Assembly: GCA_005887895.1 (NCBI GenBank) | Contig: VBPC01000171.1 | Span: 1 to 33,264 of the forward strand | Length of the DNA stretch: 33,264 nucleotides | Direction: 5' to 3' | Origin: Candidatus Rokuibacteriota bacterium | GTDB lineage: Bacteria; Methylomirabilota; Methylomirabilia; Rokubacteriales; CSP1-6 | Shown here: piece after piece, positions 21,721-29,296 of the stretch | Position numbering within the stretch: position 1 is the first letter of the stretch | How the letters are laid out: every line of letters begins with the position of its first letter | Program-made: the position numbers and the translations under genes | The notes under the pieces: generated by a model | The model's input: only the letters and a program-made list of their open reading frames with translations | What the model was told of the DNA's origin: nothing | Databases searched by the model: none

Positions 21721-22609
21721 AGCGGCCACCGTCGCCTCGCTCGCGCTGCCGGTCGAGGCCCCGGCCGCGCAGGCCGGCGGGTGGCGACGGGCGTGGCGGG
21801 TCGGCCGCAAGCGCCCGGCGGCGGCGATCGGCGCGGTGATCGTCCTGCTCTACGTCGCGGTGGCGGCCGGCGCGCCGTGGGTCGCCGCCAGCGACCCCAC
21901 CCGCACCGACTGGGGCCAGATCCGCAAGGCGCCGTCGCGCGCGCATCCGTTCGGGACCGACGACCTCGGCCGCGACGGCTTTTCGCGGGTGGTGTGGGGC
22001 GCGCGCATCTCGATGCAGGCCGGCGTCTTCTCCATCGTGCTGGCGATCGTGATCGGCGTGCCGACCGGGCTCGTCGCCGGCTACTACCGCGGCGCGCTCG
22101 ACCAGCTCGTCATGCGGCTCACCGACGCCTGGCTCGCGTTTCCCTTCCTCATCCTCGCCATCGGCCTCGTCACGATTCTCGGGCCGTCGCTCACCAACGC
22201 CACGCTGGCCATCGGGCTGGGGGCCACGCCGACGTACATCCGCCTCACGCGCGGTCTCGTGCTGTCGACCAGCGCCGAGGACTACGTGCACGGCGCCCGC
22301 GCGCTCGGGGCCGGCGACGTTCGCGTGATGGGCCGTCACATCCTGCCGAACATCGTCAGCGCGATCGTCGTGCAGGCGACGGTGGCGATCCCCACCGCCA
22401 TCATCGCCGAGGCGGTGCTGTCCTTCCTCGGCCTCGGCGTGCAGCCGCCGGCGCCCTCGTGGGGCACGATGCTCAACACGGCCCAGCAATTCCTCGAGCA
22501 GGCGCCGTGGATGGCGTACTGGCCGGGACTCGCGATCTTCGTGCTGGCGCTCTCCTTCAACCTCGCCGGCGACGGGCTGCGCGACGTCCTCGATCCGAGA
22601 GACTCCTGA
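21710..22609 (+). CDS. ABC transporter permease, DppC type
   Basis: A 299-residue permease. After a cytoplasmic N-terminus it has HPFGTDDLGRDGFSRVVWGARISMQAG, the DppC/OppC N-terminal signature, followed by membrane segments. The EAA loop is YVHGARALGAGDVRVMGRHILPNIVSAIVV, and the conserved LGVQPPAPSWGTMLN segment is present. It pairs with the DppB-type subunit. ATG 21710 lies inside the 3' end of that gene, so translation is coupled. No ATPase genes (DppD/DppF) follow; the TonB receptor gene starts 20 bp after the stop. The ATPases must be encoded elsewhere or be shared. Confidence 0.92.
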   Translation: MAREAATVASLALPVEAPAAQAGGWRRAWRVGRKRPAAAIGAVIVLLYVAVAAGAPWVAASDPTRTDWGQIRKAPSRAHPFGTDDLGRDGFSRVVWGARISMQAGVFSIVLAIVIGVPTGLVAGYYRGALDQLVMRLTDAWLAFPFLILAIGLVTILGPSLTNATLAIGLGATPTYIRLTRGLVLSTSAEDYVHGARALGAGDVRVMGRHILPNIVSAIVVQATVAIPTAIIAEAVLSFLGLGVQPPAPSWGTMLNTAQQFLEQAPWMAYWPGLAIFVLALSFNLAGDGLRDVLDPRDS

Positions 22610-22629
22610 GCCCGCTCACTCGGCCCGAC

Positions 22630-24625
22630 GTGCGTCCGACTCCTCTCGCAGCGCTCGTCGGCACCCTCGCCCTCGCGGCGGCGGCGCTGGCCGCGGCCCA
22701 GGAACGCCCGGCGCCGCCAACGGACGAGACGATCGGCCTGCCCCCGGTGGTCGTCACCGCCCCCGCCCGCCTGCCCGGGGTGACCCTCAACGACGAGCAG
22801 GGCAACTCGGTCCAGACCGACGTGTCCCTCCGCGGCTTCCAGGTCACCTCGGTCACCGGTGTCCCGCAGGGCATCAGCGTCTTCGTCGACGGAGTGCGGG
22901 TGAACGAGCCGACGGCCGAGGAGGTGAACTTCGACCTGATCCCGCTCGACGACATCGAGCGCATCGAGGTGATCCGCGGGCCCACCGCGCTCTTCGGCCG
23001 CAACGCGCTCGGCGGCTCGATCAACATCGTCACCCGCCGTGGGGAGGAGGTCCGCGAGATCGAGCCCGCGGTCGAAGCCGGAAGCTTCGGCCGCCAGAAG
23101 TACCGGCTGCGCCTGAGCGGTCCCCTGGCGCCGTTCGATTACTACCTGTCCGGGACCTACTTCGACGAGACCGGCTGGCGCGAGGCCTCCGAGGTCCGGC
23201 TCGGCAAGCTCTTCGGCAAGCTCGGGTTCAGAGCGGGCGACACCGACGTCACGCTCTCGTTCCAGCGCGCCCAGAACCGCCTCGAGCAGGCAGGGTCGCT
23301 CCCCCTGAGTGAGCTGCAGCGCGACCGGCGGCAGAACTTCACGGCCGGCGATTTCTTCGCCCCCCTCCTCAACCTGGTCACCCTCAACGCGCAGCAGCAG
23401 CTGGGTGAGCGGACGAGCCTCAGCGTGAACGGCTTCGCCCGCACGCTCGACACCCAGCAGTTCAACGTGAACCTGATCGGCGCCAGCACCCGGTCCTTCG
23501 GCCACACCGTCTCGGCCGGCGGCGTCGCCCAGATCGATCACGATACACGCCCGTTCGATCGCGCCAATCGGCTGACGGTGGGCCTGGAGTACGCGCATCA
23601 CGACGCGGTGTTGACGACGTTCGACGAGACGGCCGGCGGCGTCCGCACGGTGGACAGCAAGGTCCACGACGACCAGCACGCCTGGGCCGTCTACGCGCAG
23701 GACACCCTCGACGTCGCCCGGGGCCTCCTCCGCGAGGACGATCAGCTCGTGCTCACCGTGGCCACCCGCTTCGACTGGGTTCGCCACCAGATCGGCGACG
23801 TGGGGCCGTTTGGCGGCCGGCCGAGCGCAGCCGGCACCGACACGTTCAGCCGCCCCAACCCGCGCGTGGGGCTGAACTACAACCTCTCGCCGGCCGCCAA
23901 CCTCTACTTCGTCTACGCCCAGGGCTTTCGCGCGCCCGCGTTCCTCGAGCTCACGTGCGCGAATCCGGGCTCGGTCTGCCCGGGCCTTCAGGCCGGCGTG
24001 GCCTCCGATCCGCCGATCAAGGCGGTCACCGTCGATCACTACGAGCTCGGCACGCGGCTGGCGCTCCGCAACTGGCTGCACCTGGACCTCGCGCTCTTCC
24101 GTACCGACGTGCACGACGACATCTTCTCGATCTCGCCGACCGGCACCACCGCGGTGTTCTTCCAGAACGTGGGGGAGACGCGGCGCCAGGGCGCCGAGGT
24201 CTTCGCCCGGGCCACGCTCGATCGTCGCTGGGAGCTGAGCCTCGGCTACACGTACACGGAGTCCACGTTCCGCGAGGACGTCGACCTCGCCACGCCCCGG
24301 CTCACCGCCGGCTGCGTGGCCCCGCCCTGCCTCGAGCACGTTTCCCGGGGCAGCGACCTGCCGCTGTTGCCGCGCCACCGGCTCAACGCCTCCGTCGACT
24401 ACCGCGTCACGCCCTGGCTCACCCTCTGGACGTCCGGCGCCTTCGTCGGCGCCCAGCGGCTCCGCGGCGACGAGGAAAACGTCGAGCGCACGCTGACGCC
24501 CTACGTCACGCTGAGCGCCCGGGACCTTCGCGCGCAACCCGCGGGCGGCCGGCGCGCCGGTGGAGCCGTTCCTCACGCCGTCGCCGCCGATCCACGTCGA
24601 CGTCGGCGTCGCCTACCGGTTCTGA
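22630..24625 (+). pseudogene. TonB-dependent outer-membrane receptor, apparently carrying internal deletions and a frameshift
   Basis: The predicted start GTG 22630 gives a signal peptide (MRPTPLAALVGTLALAAAALAAA). A plug (VNFDLIPLDDIERIEVIRGPTALFGRNALGGSINIVTRRG) and a 22-strand barrel follow, as in receptors for siderophores or other large ligands. Two anomalies are visible. Between VVVTAPAR and LPGVTLNDEQGN only a few residues remain, where plugs normally have about 35-40. Near 24517-24521 the barrel frame (LTPYVTLSAR) breaks, and the sequence resumes in the next frame as GTFARNPRAAGAPVEP, ending AYRF and stop at 24623-24625. That ending is a typical receptor C-terminus, but some 25-30 residues including the usual NLFD-type strand are missing. 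In the uncorrected frame the reading runs on into the kinase-like gene to 25176. Confidence 0.7.
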
Positions 24626-24627
24626 GC

Positions 24628-25176
24628 GTGGCGCGCGTGCACCTGCTCGGCGCCTCCGGCTCCGGCACGACGACGCTCGGCCGCGCGCTGGCCGGCCGCC
24701 TCGGCTGCGCGCACCTGGACACCGACGACTTCTTCTGGCATCCGACGGACCCGCCGTTCGAGACGATTCGCGAGCGCGGCGAGCGCGTGGCGTTGCTGGA
24801 CACCGCCCTGGCGCGTCAGCCGGCCTGGATCCTGTCCGGCTCGCTGTGCGGCTGGGGCGACGTCTTCATCCCGCGCTTCGATCTCGTCGTGTTCCTGTGG
24901 CTGCCCGCCGAGCTGCGTCTGGCGCGGCTCGCCGAGCGCGAGCGGGCGCGCTACGGCGGCGCCGTGGCGCCGGGCGGCCCGCTGCGCGCCAAGTACGAGG
25001 CGTTCCTCGCCTGGGCGGCGCGCTACGACGACGGCGGCCCGGTCGAGCGCAGCCGCGCGATGCACGAGCACTGGCTGGCGACGCTGCCCTGTCCGGTGAT
25101 GCGTCTCGACGGCGCCACGCCGATCGACGCCAACGTCGCCGCGATGGTGCGGGCGCTGACCGGCGGGGCGCGTTGA
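24628..25176 (+). CDS. P-loop kinase-like protein lacking the Walker-A Lys
   Basis: A 182-residue small nucleoside-kinase/adenylate-kinase-like protein. The N-terminal MARVHLLGASGSGTTTLGRALAGRLG is a P-loop, but the canonical G-K-T/S is G-T-T (Thr14 in place of Lys). It then has DTDDFFWHPTDPPF (substrate Asp pair), ILSGSLCGWGD, a VVFLWLPAELRLARLAERE lid-like helix and a C-terminal KYEAFLAWAARYDDGG. I recall relatives of this class with the same Lys-less loop, so it may be a family trait rather than damage. GTG 24628 begins 2 nt after the receptor's restored stop. Substrate unknown. Confidence 0.7.
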   Translation: MARVHLLGASGSGTTTLGRALAGRLGCAHLDTDDFFWHPTDPPFETIRERGERVALLDTALARQPAWILSGSLCGWGDVFIPRFDLVVFLWLPAELRLARLAERERARYGGAVAPGGPLRAKYEAFLAWAARYDDGGPVERSRAMHEHWLATLPCPVMRLDGATPIDANVAAMVRALTGGAR

Positions 25177-25237
25177 CGCCGCCGCGCTCGCCGGATACGG
25201 TTGAGCCGCCGTCATCCCCGATCTCGTGGAGGGCGTC

Positions 25238-26152
25238 ATGAAGCTCTGCCAGTTCTTCCTGCCGGGGCGCGGCAAGCGCGTCGGCGTCGTCGCCGGCGAC
25301 ACCGTGCTCGACGTGACGTCGCCGAGGGCCGGGGTGACGTCCGTCGTCGAGCTCATCGCCGGCTGCGGGACCGCCGCACGCCTGGAGAGCCGGGCGCGCG
25401 CGCTGGCCCGGGCGGCCCGCCGGCGCCTGCCGTGGGCGTCGCTCGACCGGGCGCCGGCCGCGCGGCGGCCGCACCTGCTGGCGCCGCTCGACCCGCCGGA
25501 AGTCTGGGGCGCGGGCATCACCTACCGGCGCAGCCGCGAGTACTACGAGGCCCACACCGGCGAGGGCGGGCGCACCAAGGGCATCTACGACTTCGTCTAC
25601 GAGTCGGAGCGCCCCGAGCTGTTCTTCAAGGCGACGGCCTCCCGCACGGTCGGTCCGAACGCCGCGATCGGCGTGCGCGCCGATTCGACGCTCACCGCCG
25701 TCGAGCCCGAGCTGGCGCTCGTCGTCGGTCGCGGCGGCGCCATCGTCGGCTACACGATCGGCAACGACCTCTCCGCGTGGGACATCGAGCGCGCCAACCC
25801 GTTGTTCCTGCCGCAGTCGAAGATGTTCGACGGCTGCTTCGCCTGCGGGCCGGTGCTCGTCACCGCCGGCGAGGTCGGCGACCCGCACGCGCTGGAGCTG
25901 ACGTGCACGATCTCGCGCGGCGGCCGGCCGATCTTCCGCGGTCAGGTCAACACCAAGGAGATGAAGCGCCGGTGCGCGGAGCTGGTGACGTGGCTCCTCC
26001 GCAGCAACCCGTGCCCGCCCGGGACCGTGCTGTCGACCGGCACCGGCATCCTGGTGCCCGACGAGCACGCCCTGACCGACGGCGACGTCGTGGAGATCAC
26101 GCTCGATCGGGTCGGCACGCTGCGCAACCCGGTTCGCCGGCTGAAGGGCTAG
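25238..26152 (+). CDS. Fumarylacetoacetate hydrolase (FAH) family protein
   Basis: A 304-residue FAH-fold enzyme. Residues 80-300 contain EVWGAGITYRRSREYYE, ELFFKATASRTVGP, the metal-binding EPELALVVGRGGAIVGYTIGNDLSAWDIE, LFLPQSKMFDGCFACGPVLV and the C-terminal GTGILVPDEHALTDGDVVEI. Family members cleave C-C bonds of acylpyruvates or act as 2-keto-acid hydratases and isomerases in aromatic and sugar catabolism. The wide family does not fix the substrate. ATG 25238 is preferred over upstream GTG 25226 because GGAGGG (25228-25233) lies just before it. The stop TAG forms a CTAG palindrome with the stop of the convergent MetE-like gene. Confidence 0.9.
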   Translation: MKLCQFFLPGRGKRVGVVAGDTVLDVTSPRAGVTSVVELIAGCGTAARLESRARALARAARRRLPWASLDRAPAARRPHLLAPLDPPEVWGAGITYRRSREYYEAHTGEGGRTKGIYDFVYESERPELFFKATASRTVGPNAAIGVRADSTLTAVEPELALVVGRGGAIVGYTIGNDLSAWDIERANPLFLPQSKMFDGCFACGPVLVTAGEVGDPHALELTCTISRGGRPIFRGQVNTKEMKRRCAELVTWLLRSNPCPPGTVLSTGTGILVPDEHALTDGDVVEITLDRVGTLRNPVRRLKG

Positions 26153-27168
26153 GTGGTCACCAGCCTTGCGCCGGCGACGAGCGCGCCGAGCTTGGCGCTC
26201 GCGACGTCGCGGGCCAGGTACTTCATGCCGCAGTCGGGCGCGGCCACGAGGCGCTCGGCGGGGACGTGCTTCAGCGCGGCCTCCAGCCGTCGCGCGACCG
26301 TGTCCGGCGTCTCCGGAGTGGCGTCGCCCAGGTCGAGCACGCCGAGCACGATCGTCTTGGACGGCAGCCCGGCCAGCACGGCGAGGTCGAGCCGCGGCTG
26401 CGCCGCCTCGATCGAAACCTGGGTCGCGGCCGAGCGCTCGAGCTCGGCGAGGAACTCGTATCCGCCCGACTTCGTGGAGCCGGCCAGCGCGTGCGAGAAC
26501 GCGTAGCCGAAGCACAGGTGCACGCAGGTGGGCTTGGCGAGCCCGGCCAGCGCCCGGTCGATGGCCGCGACGCCATAGGCCCGGGCGCGATCGGGCTGCG
26601 CCTGCAGATAGGGCTCGTCGAGCTGCAGCCAGTCGACGATCGGCTCGAGCTCGCGCAGCTCGGCGCTGACGGCGGCCGCGTACGCCATCGCCAGCCGCTC
26701 GGGATCGCGGTAGTACTCGTCCTGGGCGAGGCAGGAGAGCGTGAACGGCCCCGGCACGGTGATCTTGATCCGCCGGTCGGTCAGCGAGCGCAGGAAGGTC
26801 GCCTCGCTCACCGAGACCGGTTTCACGCGCTCGAGGGGCCCGACGACGCGCGGCACCGGCGTGGGACGGCCCAGCCGCGCGATGGCGCTGCCCGGTCGGT
26901 CGGGATCGATGCCGCCGAGCGCGGTGGCGAAGCGATTGAAATACGACTCGCGCCGCTGCTCGCCGTCGCTGACGACGTCGATGCCGGCGCGCTCCATGTC
27001 GGCCACCGCGATCCGCACGGCGTCGTCCTGCGCTTCCTCGAGCTGCGCCGGCGCCACCCGCCAGACCTCCGGCCGGCGGATGCGCGGCACGACGTTGCCG
27101 CGGAAGCGCTCGCGATCGACCAGCCAGCCCGGTTGCGGATAGCTGCCGACGACGGTGGTGGCGATCAC
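26149..27168 (-). CDS. Stand-alone MetE C-terminal (cobalamin-independent methionine synthase) domain protein
   Basis: A 339-residue protein equal to the catalytic half of MetE, without the N-terminal domain. Zinc ligands are His217 and Cys219 (CVHLCFG), Glu254 (SIEAAQPRLD) and Cys313 (APDCGMKYL). The QLDEPYL motif (182-188) and VVGSYPQP N-terminus are conserved. Such short proteins occur as methyltransferases using methylcobamides or other methyl donors; full MetE activity with methyl-folate is not assured without the N-terminal half. GTG 27168 begins 1 nt after the stop of the upstream M24 gene, so translation is coupled. The 3' end overlaps the convergent FAH gene. Confidence 0.88.
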   Translation of the reverse strand: MIATTVVGSYPQPGWLVDRERFRGNVVPRIRRPEVWRVAPAQLEEAQDDAVRIAVADMERAGIDVVSDGEQRRESYFNRFATALGGIDPDRPGSAIARLGRPTPVPRVVGPLERVKPVSVSEATFLRSLTDRRIKITVPGPFTLSCLAQDEYYRDPERLAMAYAAAVSAELRELEPIVDWLQLDEPYLQAQPDRARAYGVAAIDRALAGLAKPTCVHLCFGYAFSHALAGSTKSGGYEFLAELERSAATQVSIEAAQPRLDLAVLAGLPSKTIVLGVLDLGDATPETPDTVARRLEAALKHVPAERLVAAPDCGMKYLARDVASAKLGALVAGARLVTT

Positions 27169-27169
27169 C

Positions 27170-28477
27170 TCAGTACCGGTTGGCGATCGGCAGCTCGTCG
27201 GCCGGGAACAGCGTGATGATCTGGGCGCCGCCGGGCGTCACGATGACTTCCTCCTCGATGCGCGCCGCGGAGACACCGTCGGTGGCCGGGCAGTAGGTCT
27301 CGACGGCGAACATCATGCCGGCCTCCAGCTCCATCGGGTCGTCGAACGAGTTGAGCCGGCTGATGATCGGCCGCTCGTGCAGGCCGAGCCCGATGCCGTG
27401 ACAGAAGTTGAGGCCGAAGGCGGCCATCTCGCTGTCGAAGCCGATGTCCTGGGCCTTGGGAAACGCGCGGGCGATCTTGTCGGTCGTCAGACCCGGCTTG
27501 ATGAGCGCGATCGCCTCGTCCATCCACTCGCGCGCCTTCTTGTAGGCGCCCAGCTGCGGCCTGGTCGCCTTGCCGACGCTGAACGTGCGGTAGTAGCAGG
27601 TGCGATAGCCGACGAACGACATGATGATGTCGAAGAACGCCTGGTCGCCGGGCCGGATGATGCGATCGGTGAAGTTGTGCGGGTGCGGGCTGCACCGCTC
27701 GCCGGAGATCGCGTTGATCGCCTCCACGCTGTCCGAGCCCATCTCGTAGAGGCGCTTGTTGGCCAGCGCCACGATCTCGTTCTCGCGGGCGCCGGGCTTG
27801 AGCGCCTCGAAGATGTCCTGGTAGACGCCGTCGACCATGGCCGCCGCCATGTTCAGCAGCGTCAGCTCGTCCTGGCTCTTGAGCATGCGCGCCTCCAGCA
27901 TCACCTGCTGGCCGTCGCGCACCTCCACGCCCAGCTCCTGCAGCGCGAACAGGAACGGCGGCTCCACGACGTCGATGCCGAGCGGCAGGCCGGCCACGCC
28001 TTCGGCCTTGAGGATGTCGCGAATCTCCTGCGCGGCCTTCTTGAAGAGCCCGGCCTTGGGCGACACGGCGCCGCGCATGCCGACCATGCCGGCCAGCGAC
28101 TGCTTGGCGGGAATCTGCGGCGTGTAGAGCCGGTGGTGCCGCGCAGCCGAGCCGAAGTCCCACACCCACGGCTCGCCGGTGCCGGTCAGCAGGCACCAGC
28201 GCGTCAGCTTGTCGCGCGCCCACTCGCCGATGACCGTGCCGGACAGATAGCGGATGTTGTACTGATCGAACACCAGCACGGCGCCGAGCCCGGAGGCGGC
28301 CAGCGCCTGCCGCGCGCGACCGAGGCGATAGGCATGCAGCCGGCGGAAGTCGACGCGCTCCTCGAAGTCCACCTGCGTGTGGCCGGGCGCCTGCAGCGGG
28401 CGGTCCCAGCGATAACGTGGATCGACGTCGTCGACGGTCACGGGCCTGGCGCGCGGCGACTCGGGCTTGCGAGCCAT
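27170..28477 (-). CDS. M24 'pita-bread' peptidase-like protein with one altered metal ligand
   Basis: A 435-residue protein with a creatinase/Xaa-Pro dipeptidase-like N-terminal domain (VLVFDQYNIRYLSG, 67-80) and an M24 C-terminal fold. Metal-ligand positions are Asp283 (FFDI), His360 (NFCHGIGLGLH), Glu393 (AVETY) and Glu408 (RIEEEV). The second Asp, normally 11 residues after the first, is Cys294 in GYRTCYYRTF. The fold is otherwise intact, so the protein may use one metal, a different metal, or a non-peptidase reaction. M24 relatives include the DMSP lyase DddP and ectoine hydrolase. AAGGAGG lies upstream of ATG 28477. It forms a two-gene unit with the MetE-like gene, so a methylated or sulfur-containing substrate is a possibility (inference). 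Confidence 0.85.
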   Translation of the reverse strand: MARKPESPRARPVTVDDVDPRYRWDRPLQAPGHTQVDFEERVDFRRLHAYRLGRARQALAASGLGAVLVFDQYNIRYLSGTVIGEWARDKLTRWCLLTGTGEPWVWDFGSAARHHRLYTPQIPAKQSLAGMVGMRGAVSPKAGLFKKAAQEIRDILKAEGVAGLPLGIDVVEPPFLFALQELGVEVRDGQQVMLEARMLKSQDELTLLNMAAAMVDGVYQDIFEALKPGARENEIVALANKRLYEMGSDSVEAINAISGERCSPHPHNFTDRIIRPGDQAFFDIIMSFVGYRTCYYRTFSVGKATRPQLGAYKKAREWMDEAIALIKPGLTTDKIARAFPKAQDIGFDSEMAAFGLNFCHGIGLGLHERPIISRLNSFDDPMELEAGMMFAVETYCPATDGVSAARIEEEVIVTPGGAQIITLFPADELPIANRY

Positions 28478-28506
28478 CGGGTCCTCCTTGGGGAATCGGC
28501 GCTACT

Positions 28507-28983
28507 CTACCGCGGTCGGACGATGCGCGCCCACAGGCGCCGGGAGTCCTCGGGCAGCTCGGCCACGCTCATCTGCACGTGCGCGATCAGCGACTCGCGA
28601 TCGCCGGCGGAAAGCAGCTGCTCGACGTCCCAGGCGTCCTGCGGCCCGGCGGCGTAGAGCTTCAGCAAGACCAGGTCGGTCGGCGAGGCCACGGGCACCA
28701 GACTGCCCTCGATCGAGCGAGGCGTGGCGCGGTCCAGGACGCCCGCCTGCCACGCCGATCGGCCGACGACGAGATCGATCGGCGCGGCGACGCCCTCCGC
28801 CAGGTGAACGACGCCGGCCAGGGGGTCGTCCGCGTCACCGCGTCGGATGTCCACGCTCACCCCACGCTGCTTCAGGGCCGCCCACGTCGCCGGCGCGAGG
28901 CAGGCAGGATCGAGCGCCAGCAGGTCCACATCATAGGTCGCGCGGCTCACGCCGTGAACCGCCATGGCCGCCGCCCCGACCAC
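28507..28983 (-). CDS. Nucleotidyltransferase-fold protein (AbiEii/DUF6036-like)
   Basis: 158 residues with the minimal nucleotidyltransferase core GAAAMAVHGVSRATYDVDLL (residues 3-22, the two Asp as metal ligands) and a downstream IDLVVG strand, followed by SPTDLVLLKLYAAGPQDAWDVEQLL. Related proteins act as toxins of AbiE-like or MenA-type modules. GTG 28983 cuts into the first beta strand. In the same frame, CTG 29040 gives a more natural N-terminus (SLLEQVATVLRERRIPFAVVGAAAM) and overlaps the stop of the upstream small gene as CTGA. The true start may therefore be the CTG, or an ATG lost by mutation. The small gene upstream is the probable partner. Confidence 0.7.
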   Translation of the reverse strand: MVGAAAMAVHGVSRATYDVDLLALDPACLAPATWAALKQRGVSVDIRRGDADDPLAGVVHLAEGVAAPIDLVVGRSAWQAGVLDRATPRSIEGSLVPVASPTDLVLLKLYAAGPQDAWDVEQLLSAGDRESLIAHVQMSVAELPEDSRRLWARIVRPR

Positions 28984-29036
28984 CGCGAACGGGATGCGCC
29001 GCTCGCGCAGGACGGTCGCGACCTGCTCGAGCAGGC

Positions 29037-29264
29037 TCAGCCGATCGACTCCTGGAGGCAGCGCGACGCGCGTCGGCCCTGCTGCCGGCGTCGCCGCAGC
29101 ACGCGCGCGGCGTCCTCCGCGCCAAGCGGTGGATCGTGGGCGAGGCGGAAGCTCTCGAGATCGCGGGCGCCGAGACGGAGCGCCAGCCGGACGCGCTCGG
29201 CCGGACTCAAGGCGGCGAGCGCGCGCCGCTGCGCGGCCTTGACCTCGTCGGCGACGCTCCGCAT
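29037..29264 (-). CDS. Small partner protein of the nucleotidyltransferase
   Basis: A 75-residue, Arg- and Ala-rich protein: a helical DEVKAAQRRALAALSPAERVRLALRLGARDLESF segment, then AEDAARVLRRRRQQGRRAS. It occurs directly upstream of the nucleotidyltransferase gene in the usual order of two-gene toxin-antitoxin-like modules, where this small helical protein is the likely antitoxin. I recall similar pairs in other GC-rich bacteria, but I cannot confirm function. ATG 29264 is preferred over an upstream Met at 29306 because a TATTAT box lies 7 nt before it, implying a leaderless mRNA. Confidence 0.6.
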   Translation of the reverse strand: MRSVADEVKAAQRRALAALSPAERVRLALRLGARDLESFRLAHDPPLGAEDAARVLRRRRQQGRRASRCLQESIG

Positions 29265-29270
29265 GGCGGC

Positions 29271-29277
29271 TATAATA
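29271..29277. promoter_or_regulatory. Perfect TATAAT box shared by two divergent genes
   Basis: Plus strand TATAAT (29271-29276, 6/6) lies 20 nt before ATG 29297 of the acyl-CoA synthetase, whose mRNA would still contain GGAGG (29285-29289). Minus strand TATTAT (29272-29277, 5/6) lies 7 nt before ATG 29264. No strong -35 is seen for the plus side. Confidence 0.6.
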
Positions 29278-29296
29278 CGCCTCCGGAGGTTCCCCG

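Noticed and set aside
22630..25176. A single TonB receptor-kinase fusion protein
   Set aside because: The receptor C-terminus and stop are recovered in another frame at 24623-24625, so the fusion is produced by a frameshift.
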